Assembly: GCF_029227915.1 (NCBI RefSeq)
Contig: NC_079883.1
Location: 32,304,001 to 32,368,000, forward strand
Direction of reading: 5' to 3'
Length of the DNA: 64,000 bases
Source: Hydractinia symbiolongicarpus
Lineage: Eukaryota > Cnidaria > Hydrozoa > Anthoathecata > Hydractiniidae
In this document: positions 52,919 through 64,000 of the stretch, one piece after another
Layout: the number at the start of each line of letters is the position of its first letter
Numbering within the stretch: the first letter of the stretch is position 1
Made by a program: the position numbers and the translations under genes
The notes under the pieces: model-generated
Database searches by the model: none
Told to the model about the DNA's origin: nothing
Seen by the model: only the letters and a program-made list of their open reading frames with translations

Positions 52919-55900
52919 TCAAATTATTTCTGCACCACTAGAACAAATGAGACTTGTAGTTTTCAAAAATGTTTTCATTTTTAATGAGAAGATTAATGAA
53001 AGAGGTTTAATCGCCGGCAAACGAAAACCCGCGATTTCACGTAAATCCCGGGCTTGGCCCGTATAGTCGAATGTATACAAAGAAAGTACCCAGGGAGTAA
53101 ACTCATTCCCCAAACGATTTTTTAAATTATTATTTCACCACTAAAGCCCATGAGACTTGTAGTTTTTAAAAATGTTTACATTTTTGATGAGACGCTGAAT
53201 AAAAGACGTTTAATCGCCGGCAAACGAAAACCCGCGATTTCCCGTAAATCCCGGACTCGGCCCGTATAGTCAAAAGTATACAAAGAAAGTACCCAGGGAG
53301 TAAACTCATTTCCCGAACAATTTTTTAAACTATTTTTTCACCACTAAAACGTATGAGACTTGTTGTTTTCAAAAATGTTTTCATTTTTGATGAAACGCTT
53401 AATGAAAGGGGTTTAATCGCCGGCAAACGAAAACCCGCGATTTCACGTAAATCCCGGGCTTGGCCCGTATAGTCGAATGTATACAAAGAAAGTACCCTAT
53501 GAGTAAACTCATTTCCAGAACGATTTTTTAATTTAGTTTTTCACCACTAAAACGCATAAGACTTGTAGTTTTTAAAAATGTTTTCATTTTTGATGAGACG
53601 CTGAATAAAAGAAGTTTAAACGCCGTCAAACGAAAACCCGCGATTTCCCGTAAATCCCGGGCTTGGCCCGTATAGTCAAAAGTATACAAAGAAAGTACCC
53701 AGGGAGTAAACTCATTTCCCAAACGATTTTTTAAATTATTTTGTCACCACTAAAACGCATGAGACTTGTAGTTTTCAAAAGTGTTTTCATTTTTGATGAG
53801 ACGCTGAATAAAAGAAGTTTAATCGTTGGCAAACGAAAACCCGCGATTTCCCGTAAATCCCGGGCTTGGCCCGTATAGTTGTATGTATCTAAAGAAAGTA
53901 CCCAGGGAGTAAACTCATTTCCCAAACGATTTTTTAAATTATTTTGTCACCACTAAAACGCATGAGACTTGTAGTTTTCAAAAGTGTTTTCATTTTTGAT
54001 GAGACGCTGAATAAAAGAAGTTTAATCGTTGGCAAACGAAAACCCGCGATTTCCCGTAAATCCCGGGCTTGGCCCGTATAGTTGTATGTATCTAAAGAAA
54101 GTAGCCAGGGAGTAAACTGATTTCCCAAACGATTTTTTAAATTATTTTGTCACCACTAAAACGCATGAGACTTGTAGTTTTCAAAAGTGTTTTCATTTTT
54201 GATGAGACGCTGAATAAAAGAAGTTTAATCGTTGGCAAACGAAAACCCGCGATTTCCCGTAAATCCCGGGCTTGGCCCGTATAGTTGTATGTATCTAAAG
54301 AAAGTACCCAGGGAGTAAACTCATTTCCCAAACGATTTTTTAAATTATTTTGTCACCACTAAAACGCATGAGACTTGTAGTTTTCAAAAGTGTTTACATT
54401 TTTGATGAGACGCTGAATAAAAGAAGTTTAATCGTTGGCAAACGAAAACCCGCGATTTCCCGTAAATCCCGGGCTTGGCCCGTATAGTTGTATGTATCTA
54501 AAGAAAGTACCCAGGGAGTAAACTGATTTCCCGAACGATTTTTCAAATTATTTCTGCACCACTAGAACAAATGAGACTTGTAGTTTTCAAAAATGTTTTC
54601 ATTTTTAATGAGAAGATTAATGAAAGAGGTTTAATCGCCGGCAAACGAAAACCCGCGATTTCCCGTAAATCCCGGGCTTGGCCCGTATAGTCAAAAGTAT
54701 ACAAAGAAAGTACCCAGGGAGTAAACTCATTTCCCAAACGATTTTTTAAATTACTTTGTCACCACTAAAACGCATGAGACTTGTAGTTTTCAAAAGTGTT
54801 TTCATTTTTGAAGAGACGCTGAATAAAAGAAGTTTAATCGTTGGCAAACGAAAACCCCCGATTTCCCGTGAATCCCGGGCTTTGCCCGTATAGTCAAAAG
54901 TATACAAAGAAAGTACCCAGGGAGTAAACTCATTTCCCAAACAATTTTTTAAACTATTTTTTCACCACTAAAACGCATGAGACTTGTAGTTTTCAAAAAT
55001 GTTTTCATTTTTAATAAGAAGATTAATGAAAGAGGTTTAATCGCCGGCAAACGAAAACCCGCGATTTCACGTAAATCCCGGGCTTGGCCCGTATAGTTGT
55101 ATGTATCTAAAGAAAGTACCCAGGGAGTAAACTGATTTCCCGAACGATTTTTCAAATTATTTCTGCACCACTAGAACAAATGAGACTTGTAGTTTTCAAA
55201 AATGTTTTCATTTTTAATGAGAAGATTAATGAAAGAGGTTTAATCGCCGGCAAACGAAAACCCGCGATTTCACGTAAATCCCGGTCTTGGCCCGTATAGT
55301 CGAATGTATACAAAGAAAGTACCCAGGGAGTAAACTTATTCCCCAAACGATTTTTTAAATTATTATTTCACCACTAAAGCCCATGAGACTTGTAGTTTTT
55401 AAAAATGTTTACATTTTTGATGAGACGCTGAATAAAAGACGTTTAATCGCCGGCAAACGAAAACCCGCGATTTCCCGTAAATCCCGGACTCGGCCCGTAT
55501 AGTCAAAAGTATACAAAGAAAGTACCCAGGGAGTAAACTCATTTCCCGAACAATTTTTTAAACTATTTTTTCACCACTAAAACGTATGAGACTTGTTGTT
55601 TTCAAAAATGTTTTCATTTTTGATGAAACGTTTAATGAAAGGGGTTTAATCGCCGGCAAACGACAACCCGCGATTTCACGTAAATCCCGGGCTTGGCCCG
55701 TATAGTCGAATGTATACAAAGAAAGTACCCTATGAGTAAACTCATTTCCAGAACGATTTTTTAATTTAGTTTTTCACCACTAAAACGCATAAGACTTGTA
55801 GTTTTTAAAAATGTTTTCATTTTTGATGAGACGCTGAATAAAAGAAGTTTAATCGCCGTCAAACGAAAACCCGCGATTTCCCGTAAATCCCGGGCTTGGC

Positions 55901-58594
55901 CCGTATAGTTGTATGTATCTAAAGAAAGTACCCAGGGAGTAAACTGATTTCCCGAACGATTTTTCAAATTATTTCTGCACCACTAGAACAAATGAGACTT
56001 GTAGTTTTCAAAAATGTTTTCATTTTTAATGAGAAGATTAATGAAAGAGGTTTAATCGCCGGCAAACGAAAACCCGCGATTTCACGTAAATCCCGGGCTT
56101 GGCCCATATAGTCGAATGTATACAAAGAAAGTACCCAGGGAGTAAACTCATTCCCCAAACGATTTTTTAAATTATTATTTCACCACTAAAGCCCATGAGA
56201 CTTGTAGTTTTTAAAAATGTTTACATTTTTGATGAGACGCTGAATAAAAGACGTTTAATCGCCGGCAAACGAAAACCCGCGATTTCCCGTAAATCCCGGG
56301 CTTGGCCCGTATAGTTGTATGTATCTAAAGAAAGTACCCAGGGAGTAAACTGATTTCCCGAACGATTTTTCAAATTATTTCTGCACCACTAGAACAAATG
56401 AGACTTGTAGTTTTCAAAAATGTTTTCATTTTTAATGAGAAGATTAATGAAAGAGGTTTAATCGCCGGCAAACGAAAACCCGCGATTTCACGTAAATCCC
56501 GGGCTTGGCCCGTATAGTCGAATGTATACAAAGAAAGTACCCAGGGAGTAAACTCATTCCCCAAACGATTTTTTAAATTATTATTTCACCACTAAAGCCC
56601 ATGAGACTTGTAGTTTTTAAAAATGTTTACATTTTTGATGAGACGCTGAATAAAAGACGTTTAAGTGCCGGCAAACAAAAACCCGCGATTTCCCGTAAAT
56701 CCCGGACTCGGCCCGTATAGTCAAAAGTATACAAAGAAAGTACCCAGGGAGTAAACTCATTTCCCGAACAATTTTTTAAACTATTTTTTCACCACTAAAA
56801 CGTATGAGACTTGTTGTTTTCAAAAATGTTTTCATTTTTGATGAAACGCTTAATGAAAGGGGTTTAATCGCCGGCAAACGAAAACCCGCGATTTCACGTA
56901 AATCCCGGGCTTGGCCCGTATAGTCGAATGTATACAAAGAAAGTACCCTATGAGTAAACTCATTTCCAGAACGATTTTTTAATTTAGTTTTTCACCACTA
57001 AAACGCATAAGACTTGTAGTTTTTAAAAATGTTTTCATTTTTGATGAGACGCTGAATAAAAGAAGTTTAAACGCCGTCAAACGAAAACCCGCGATTTCCC
57101 GTAAATCCCGGGCTTGGCCCGTATAGTCAAAAGTATACAAAGAAAGTACCCAGGGAGTAAACTCATTTCCCAAACGATTTTTTAAATTATTTTGTCACCA
57201 CTAAAACGCATGAGACTTGTAGTTTTCAAAAGTGTTTTCATTTTTGATGAGACGCTGAATAAAAGAAGTTTAATCGTTGGCAAACGAAAACCCGCGATTT
57301 CCCGTAAATCCCGGGCTTGGCCCGTATAGTTGTATGTATCTAAAGAAAGTACCCAGGGAGTAAACTCATTTCCCAAACGATTTTTTAAATTATTTTGTCA
57401 CCACTAAAACGCATGAGACTTGTAGTTTTCAAAAGTGTTTTCATTTTTGATGAGACGCTGAATAAAAGAAGTTTAATCGTTGGCAAACGAAAACCCGCGA
57501 TTTCCCGTAAATCCCGGGCTTGGCCCGTATAGTTGTATGTATCTAAAGAAAGTAGCCAGGGAGTAAACTGATTTCCCAAACGATTTTTTAAATTATTTTG
57601 TCACCACTAAAACGCATGAGACTTGTAGTTTTCAAAAGTGTTTTCATTTTTGATGAGACGCTGAATAAAAGAAGTTTAATCGTTGGCAAACGAAAACCCG
57701 CGATTTCCCGTAAATCCCGGGCTTGGCCCGTATAGTTGTATGTATCTAAAGAAAGTACCCAGGGAGTAAACTCATTTCCCAAACGATTTTTTAAATTATT
57801 TTGTCACCACTAAAACGCATGAGACTTGTAGTTTTCAAAAGTGTTTTCATTTTTGATGAGACGCTGAATAAAAGAAGTTTAATCGTTGGCAAACGAAAAC
57901 CCGCGATTTCCCGTAAATCCCGGGCTTGGCCCGTATAGTTGTATGTATCTAAAGAAAGTACCCAGGGAGTAAACTGATTTCCCGAACGATTTTTCAAATT
58001 ATTTCTGCACCACTAGAACAAATGAGACTTGTAGTTTTCAAAAATGTTTTCATTTTTAATGAGAAGATTAATGAAAGAGGTTTAATCGCCGGCAAACGAA
58101 AACCCGCGATTTCCCGTAAATCCCGGGCTTGGCCCGTATAGTCAAAAGTATACAAAGAAAGTACCCAGGGAGTAAACTCATTTCCCAAACGATTTTTTAA
58201 ATTACTTTGTCACCACTAAAACGCATGAGACTTGTAGTTTTCAAAAGTGTTTTCATTTTTGATGAGACGCTGAATAAAAGAAGTTTAATCGTTGGCAAAC
58301 GAAAACCCCCGATTTCCCGTAAATCCCGGGCTTTGCCCGTATAGTCAAAAGTATACAAAGAAAGTACCCAGGGAGTAAACTCATTTCCCAAACAATTTTT
58401 TAAACTATTTTTTCACCACTAAAACGCATGAGACTTGTAGTTTTCAAAAATGTTTTCATTTTTAATAAGAAGATTAATGAAAGAGGTTTAATCGCCGGCA
58501 AACGAAAACCCGCGATTTCACGTAAATCCCGGGCTTGGCCCGTATAGTCGAATGTATACAAAGAAAGTACCCAGGGAGTAAACTCATTCCCCAA
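52919..58594. repeat. 17-monomer higher-order repeat (3,451 bp)
   Basis: At least eight diagnostic monomers between 52.9 and 55.1 kb recur in the same order at 56.4-58.6 kb with an exact offset of 3,451 bp (17 x 203). Copies are almost identical; even a rare GTAGCCAGGG variant (about 54103) recurs (about 57554). Confidence 0.85.
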
Positions 58595-59929
58595 ACGATT
58601 TTTTAAATTATTATTTCACCACTAAAGCCCATGAGACTTGTAGTTTTTAAAAATGTTTACATTTTTGATGAGACGCTGAATAAAAGACGTTTAATCGCCG
58701 GCAAACGAAAACCCGTGATTTCCCGTAAATCCCGGACTCGGCCCGTATAGTCAAAAGTATACAAAGAAAGTACCCAGGGAGTAAACTCATTTCCCGAACA
58801 ATTTTTTAAACTATTTTTTCACCACTAAAACGTATGAGACTTGTAGTTTTCAAAAATGTTTTCATTTTTGATGAAACGCTTAATGAAAGGGGTTTAATGG
58901 CCGGCAAACGAAAACCCGCGATTTCACGTAAATCCCGGGCTTGGCCCGTATAGTCGAATGTATACAAAGAAAGTACCCTATGAGTAAACTCATTTCCAGA
59001 ACGATTTTTTAATTTAGTTTTTCACCACTAAAACGCATAAGACTTGTAGTTTTTAAAAATGTTTTCATTTTTGATGAGACGCTGAATAAAAGAAGTTTAA
59101 TCGCCGTCAAACGAAAACCCGCGTTTTCCCGTAAATCCAGGGCTTGGCCCGTATAGTCAAAAGTATACAAAGAAAGTACCCAGGGAGTAAACTCATTTCC
59201 CAAACGATTTTTTAAATTATTTTGTCACCACTAAAACGCATGAGACTTGTAGTTTTCAAAAGTGTTTTCATTTTTGATGAGACGCTGAATAAAAGAAGTT
59301 TAATCGTTGGCAAAGGAAAACCCGCGATTTCCCGTAAATCCCGGGCTTGGCCCGTATAGTTGTATGTATCTAAAGAAAGTACCCAAAGAGTAAACTCATT
59401 TCCCAAACGATTTTTTAAATTATTTTGTCACCACTAAAACGCATGAGACTTGTAGTTTTCAAAAGTGTTTTCATTTTTGATGAGACGCTGAATAAAAGAA
59501 GTTTAATCGTTGGCAAACGAAAACCTGCGATTTCCCGTAAATCCCGGGCTTGGCCCGTATAGTTGTATGTATCTAAAGAAAGTACCCAGGGAGTAAACGC
59601 ATTTCCCGAACGATTTTTTAAATTATTTTTTCACCACTAAAATGCATGAGACTTGTAGTTTTCAGAAATGTTTTCATTTTTAATGAGACGCTTAATGAAA
59701 GTGGTTTAATCGCCGGCAAACGACAACCCGCGATTTCCCGTAAATCCCGGGCTTGGCCCGTATAGTCGAATGTATACAAAGAAAGTACCCTGTGAGTAAA
59801 CTCATTTCCAAAAGGATTTTTTAAATTATCTTTTCACCACTAAAACGCATGAGAGTTGTAGTTTTCAAAAATGTTTTCATTTTTGATGAGACGCTGAATA
59901 AAAGAAATTTAATCGCCGGCAAACAAAAA

Positions 59930-60060
59930 ACCGCCATTTCCCGTAAACCCCGGACTCGGCCAGTATAGTCAAATGTATACAAAGAAGGCCGGCAAACGAA
60001 AACCCGCGATTTCCCGTAAATCCCGGGCTTGGCCCGTATAGTCGAATGTATACAAAGAAA
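59930..60060. repeat. Truncated satellite monomer (deletion junction)
   Basis: At about 59986 the text CAAAGAA runs directly into GGCCGGCAAACG. About 130 bp of a monomer is missing, leaving about 73 bp. The breakpoint differs from the one at 29041/30337, so it is an independent event. Confidence 0.75.
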
Positions 60061-60705
60061 GTACCCTGTGAGTAAACTCATTTCCAAAACGATTTTTTAA
60101 ATTATTTTTCCACCACTAAAACGCATAAGACTTGTAGTTTACAAAAATTTTTTCATTTTTGATGAGACGCTGAATAAAAAAAGTTTAATCGCCGGCAAAC
60201 GAAAACCCGCGATTTCCCGTAAATCCCGGGCTTGGTCCGTATAGTCAAAAAAATACAAAGAAAGTACCCAGGGAGTAAACTGATTTCCCGAACGATTTTT
60301 CAAATTGTTTCTGCACCACTAGAACAAATGAGACTTGTAGTTTTCAAAAATGTTTTCATTTTTAATGAGAAGATTAATGAAAGAGGTTTAATCGCCGGCA
60401 AACGAAAACCCGCGATTTCCCGTAAATCCCGGGCTTGGCCCGTATAGTCAAAAGTATACAAAGAAAGTACCCAGGGAGTAAACTCTTTTCCCAAACAATT
60501 TTTTAAACTATTTTTTCACCACTAAAACGCATGAGACTTGTAGTTTTCAAAAATGTTTTCATTTTTAATGAGAAGATTAATGAAAGAGGTTTAATCGCCG
60601 GCAAACGAAAACCCGCGATTTCACGTAAATCCCGGGCTTGGCCCGTATAGTCGAATGTATACAAAGAAAGTACCCTATGAGTAAACTCATTTCCAGAACG
60701 ATTTT

Positions 60706-63700
60706 TTAATTTAGTTTTTCACCACTAAAACGCATAAGACTTGTAGTTTTCAAAAAGGTTTTCATTTTTGATGAGACGCTGAATAAAAGAAGTTTAATCG
60801 CCGTCAAACGAAAACCCGCGGTTTCCCGTAAATCCCGGGCTTGGCCCGTATAGTCAAAAGTATACAAAGAAAGTACCCCGGGAGTAAACTCATTTCCCAA
60901 ACGATTTTTTAAATTATTTTGTCACCACTAAAACGCATGAGACTTGTAGTTTTCAAAAGTGTTTTCATTTTTGATGAGACGCTGAATAAAAGAAGTTTAA
61001 TCGTTGGCAAACGAAAACCCGCGATTTCCCGTAAATCCCGGGCTTTGCCCGTATAGTCAAAAGTATACAAAGAAAGTACCCAGGGAGTAAACTCATTTCC
61101 CGAACAATTTTTTAAACTATTTTTTCACCACTAAAACGCATGAGACTTGTAGTTTTCAAAAATGTTTTCATTTTTGATGAAACGCTTAATGAAAGGGGTT
61201 TAATCGCCGGCAAACGAAACCTGCGATTTCACGTAAATCCGGGGCTTGGCCCGTATAGTCGAATGTATACAAAGAAAGTACCCTATGAGTAAACTCATTT
61301 CCAGAACGATTTTTTAAATTAGTTTTTCACCACTAAAACGCATAAGACTTGTAGTTTTTAAAAATGTTTTCATTTTTGATGAGACGCTGAATAAAAGAAG
61401 TTTAATCGCCGTCAAACGAAAACCCGCGATTTCCGGTAAATCCCGGGCTTGGCCCGTATAGTCAAAAGTATACAAAGAAAGTACCCAGGGAGTAAACTCA
61501 TTTCCCAAACGATTTTTTAAATTATTTTGTCACCACTAAAACGCATGAGACTTGTAGTTTTCAAAAGTGTTTTCATTTTTGATGAGACGCTGAATAAAAG
61601 AAGTTTAATCGTTGGCAAACGAAAACCCGCGATTTCCCGTAAATCCCGGGCTTGGCCCGTATAGTTGTATGTATCTAAAGAAAGTACCCAGGGAGTAAAC
61701 TCATTTCCCAAACAATTTTTTAAACTATTTTTTCACCACTAAAACGTATGAGACTTGTAGTTTTCAAAAATGTTTTCATTTTTGATGAAACGCTTAATGA
61801 AAGGGGTTTAATCGCCGGCAAACGAAAACCCGCGATTTCCCGTAAATCCCGGGCTTGGCCCGTATAGTCAAAAGTATACAAAGAAAGTACCCAGGGAGTA
61901 AACTCTTTTCCCAAACAATTTTTTAAACTATTTTTTCACCACTAAAACGCATGAGACTTGTAGTTTTCAAAAATGTTTTCATTTTTAATGAGAAGATTAA
62001 TGAAAGAGGTTTAATCGCCGGCAAACGAAAACCCGCGATTTCACGTAAATCCCGGGCTTGGCCCGTATAGTCGAATGTATACAAAGAAAGTACCCTATGA
62101 GTAAACTCATTTCCAGAACGATTTTTTAATTTACTTTTTCACCACTAAAACGCATAAGACTTGTAGTTTTCAAAAAGGTTTTCATTTTTGATGAGACGCT
62201 GAATAAAAGAAGTTTAATCGCCGTCAAACGAAAACCCGCGGTTTCCCGTAAATCCCGGGCTTGGCCCGTATAGTCAAAAGTATACAAAGAAAGTACCCAG
62301 GGAGTAAACTCATTTCCCAAACGATTTTTTAAATTATTTTGTCACCACTAAAACGCATGAGACTTGTAGTTTTCAAAAGTGTTTTCATTTTTGATGAGAC
62401 GCTGAATAAAAGAAGTTTAATCGTTGGCAAACGAAAACCCGCGATTTCCCGTAAATCCCGGGCTTTGCCCGTATAGTCAAAAGTATACAAAGAAAGTACC
62501 CAGGGAGTAAACTCATTTCCCGAACAATTTTTTAAACTATTTTTTCACCACTAAAACGCATGAGACTTGTAGTTTTCAAAAATGTTTTCATTTTTGATGA
62601 AACGCTTAATGAAAGGGGTTTAATCGCCGGCAAACGAAACCTGCGATTTCACGTAAATCCGGGGCTTGGCCCGTATAGTCGAATGTATACAAAGAAAGTA
62701 CCCTATGAGTAAACTCATTTCCAGAACGATTTTTTAAATTAGTTTTTCACCACTAAAACGCATAAGACTTGTAGTTTTTAAAAATGTTTTCATTTTTGAT
62801 GAGACGCTGAATAAAAGAAGTTTAATCGCCGTCAAACGAAAACCCGCGATTTCCGGTAAATCCCGGGCTTGGCCCGTATAGTCAAAAGTATACAAAGAAA
62901 GTACCCAGGGAGTAAACTCATTTCCCAAACGATTTTTTAAATTATTTTGTCACCACTAAAACGCATGAGACTTGTAGTTTTCAAAAGTGTTTTCATTTTT
63001 GATGAGACGCTGAATAAAAGAAGTTTAATCGTTGGCAAACGAAAACCCGCGATTTCCCGTAAATCCCGGGCTTGGCCCGTATAGTTGTATGTATCTAAAG
63101 AAAGTACCCAGGGAGTAAACTCATTTCCCAAACAATTTTTTAAACTATTTTTTCACCACTAAAACGTATGAGACTTGTAGTTTTCAAAAATGTTTTCATT
63201 TTTGATGAAACGCTTAATGAAAGGGGTTTAATCGCCGGCAAACGAAAACCCGCGATTTCCCGTAAATCCCGGGCTTGGCCCGTATAGTCAAAAGTATACA
63301 AAGAAAGTACCCAGGGAGTAAACTCTTTTCCCAAACAATTTTTTAAACTATTTTTTCACCACTAAAACGCATGAGACTTGTAGTTTTCAAAAATGTTTTC
63401 ATTTTTAATGAGAAGATTAATGAAAGAGGTTTAATCGCCGGCAAACAAAAACCCGCGATTTCACGTAAATCCCGGGCTTGGCCCGTATAGTCGAATGTAT
63501 ACAAAGAAAGTACCCTATGAGTAAACTCATTTCCAGAACGATTTTTTAATTTAGTTTTTCACCACTAAAACGCATAAGACTTGTAGTTTTCAAAAAGGTT
63601 TTCATTTTTGATGAGACGCTGAATAAAAGAAGTTTAATCGCCGTCAAACGAAAACCCGCGGTTTCCCGTAAATCCCGGGCTTGGCCCGTATAGTCAAAAG

Positions 63701-63740
63701 TATACAAAGAAAGTACCCCGGGAGTAAACTCATTTCCCAA
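60706..63740. repeat. 7-monomer higher-order repeat (1,420 bp)
   Basis: Monomers at 60706, 61314, 61517 and 61720 recur at 62126, 62734, 62937 and 63140 with a constant offset of 1,420 bp (7 x 203 minus 1), and the 62126 monomer recurs again at 63546. Both blocks share rare variants such as GGGGCTTGGCCCG. It appears to continue to the window edge. Confidence 0.85.
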
Positions 63741-64000
63741 ACGATTTTTTAAATTATTTTGTCACCACTAAAACGCATGAGACTTGTAGTTTTCAAAAGT
63801 GTTTTCATTTTTGATGAGACGCTGAATAAAAGAAGTTTAATCGTTGGCAAACGAAAACCCGCGATTTCCCGTAAATCCCGGGCTTTGCCCGTATAGTCAA
63901 AAGTATACAAAGAAAGTATTCAGGGAGTAAACTCATTTCCCGAACAATTTTTTAAACTATTTTTTCACCACTAAAACGCATGAGACTTGTAGTTTTCAAA

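Larger units (their letters stand above)
50348..64000. repeat. Right satellite array, 203-bp monomer
   Basis: This is the same satellite family and orientation as on the left, about 67 monomers. Variants with ACCACTAGAACAAATGAG and CACTAAAGCCCATGAG are commoner here than on the left. No gene, RNA or other insertion is visible. The recurring minus-strand 64-codon ORFs are repeat by-products. Confidence 0.97.

Overview
The window looks like animal (most likely invertebrate) nuclear DNA. It is a long tandem satellite array, based on a 203-bp monomer, interrupted by one apparently complete Polinton/Maverick element, a virus-like self-synthesising DNA transposon of the kind also called adinto-like virus. 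The host species cannot be named from this sequence.

Layout. Positions 1-34167 are satellite (about 168 monomers) with local higher-order repeats of 22-26 monomers. Positions 34168-50347 (16,180 bp) are the Polinton. Positions 50348-64000 are the same satellite again (about 67 monomers), with 17-, 5- and 7-monomer higher-order repeats. The element is flanked by a 5-bp target duplication (AGACG) that lies exactly in phase with the satellite consensus. Removing the element plus one AGACG restores an ordinary monomer, so this is a clean insertion. Its 299-bp terminal inverted repeats differ at only 5 positions by my hand alignment, and the major genes are open. The insertion is therefore probably young.

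Gene content. The left half has a 1403-aa protein-primed family B DNA polymerase (minus strand), a RING protein whose zinc ligands follow MDM2/MDM4 spacing, a small SAP/HeH-like basic protein, and an RVE-type DDE integrase (plus strand). The middle has two paralogous two-TM proteins, a 426-aa coiled-coil/TM protein, and a run of small minus-strand membrane proteins. The right half has the packaging ATPase, the double-jelly-roll major capsid protein, a probable penton/minor capsid protein, a conserved C-terminally anchored protein and a small OB-fold-like candidate. Together these cover genome replication, integration, packaging and capsid building. I found no adenovirus-type protease, which Polintons usually carry.

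Notable observations: (i) an MDM2-type RING joined to a SAP/RPVP segment that, with its promoter, appears copied from the polymerase gene; (ii) a 41-residue segment present twice in the polymerase, the second copy just before motif A; (iii) perfect or near-perfect hairpins 2-24 bp after many stop codons; (iv) a 156-bp quasi-palindrome near the right end; (v) G-rich TIRs able to form quadruplexes; (vi) one conserved small ORF lacking a usable ATG. All similarity statements come from reading the sequence and from knowledge of the families. No searches were run.
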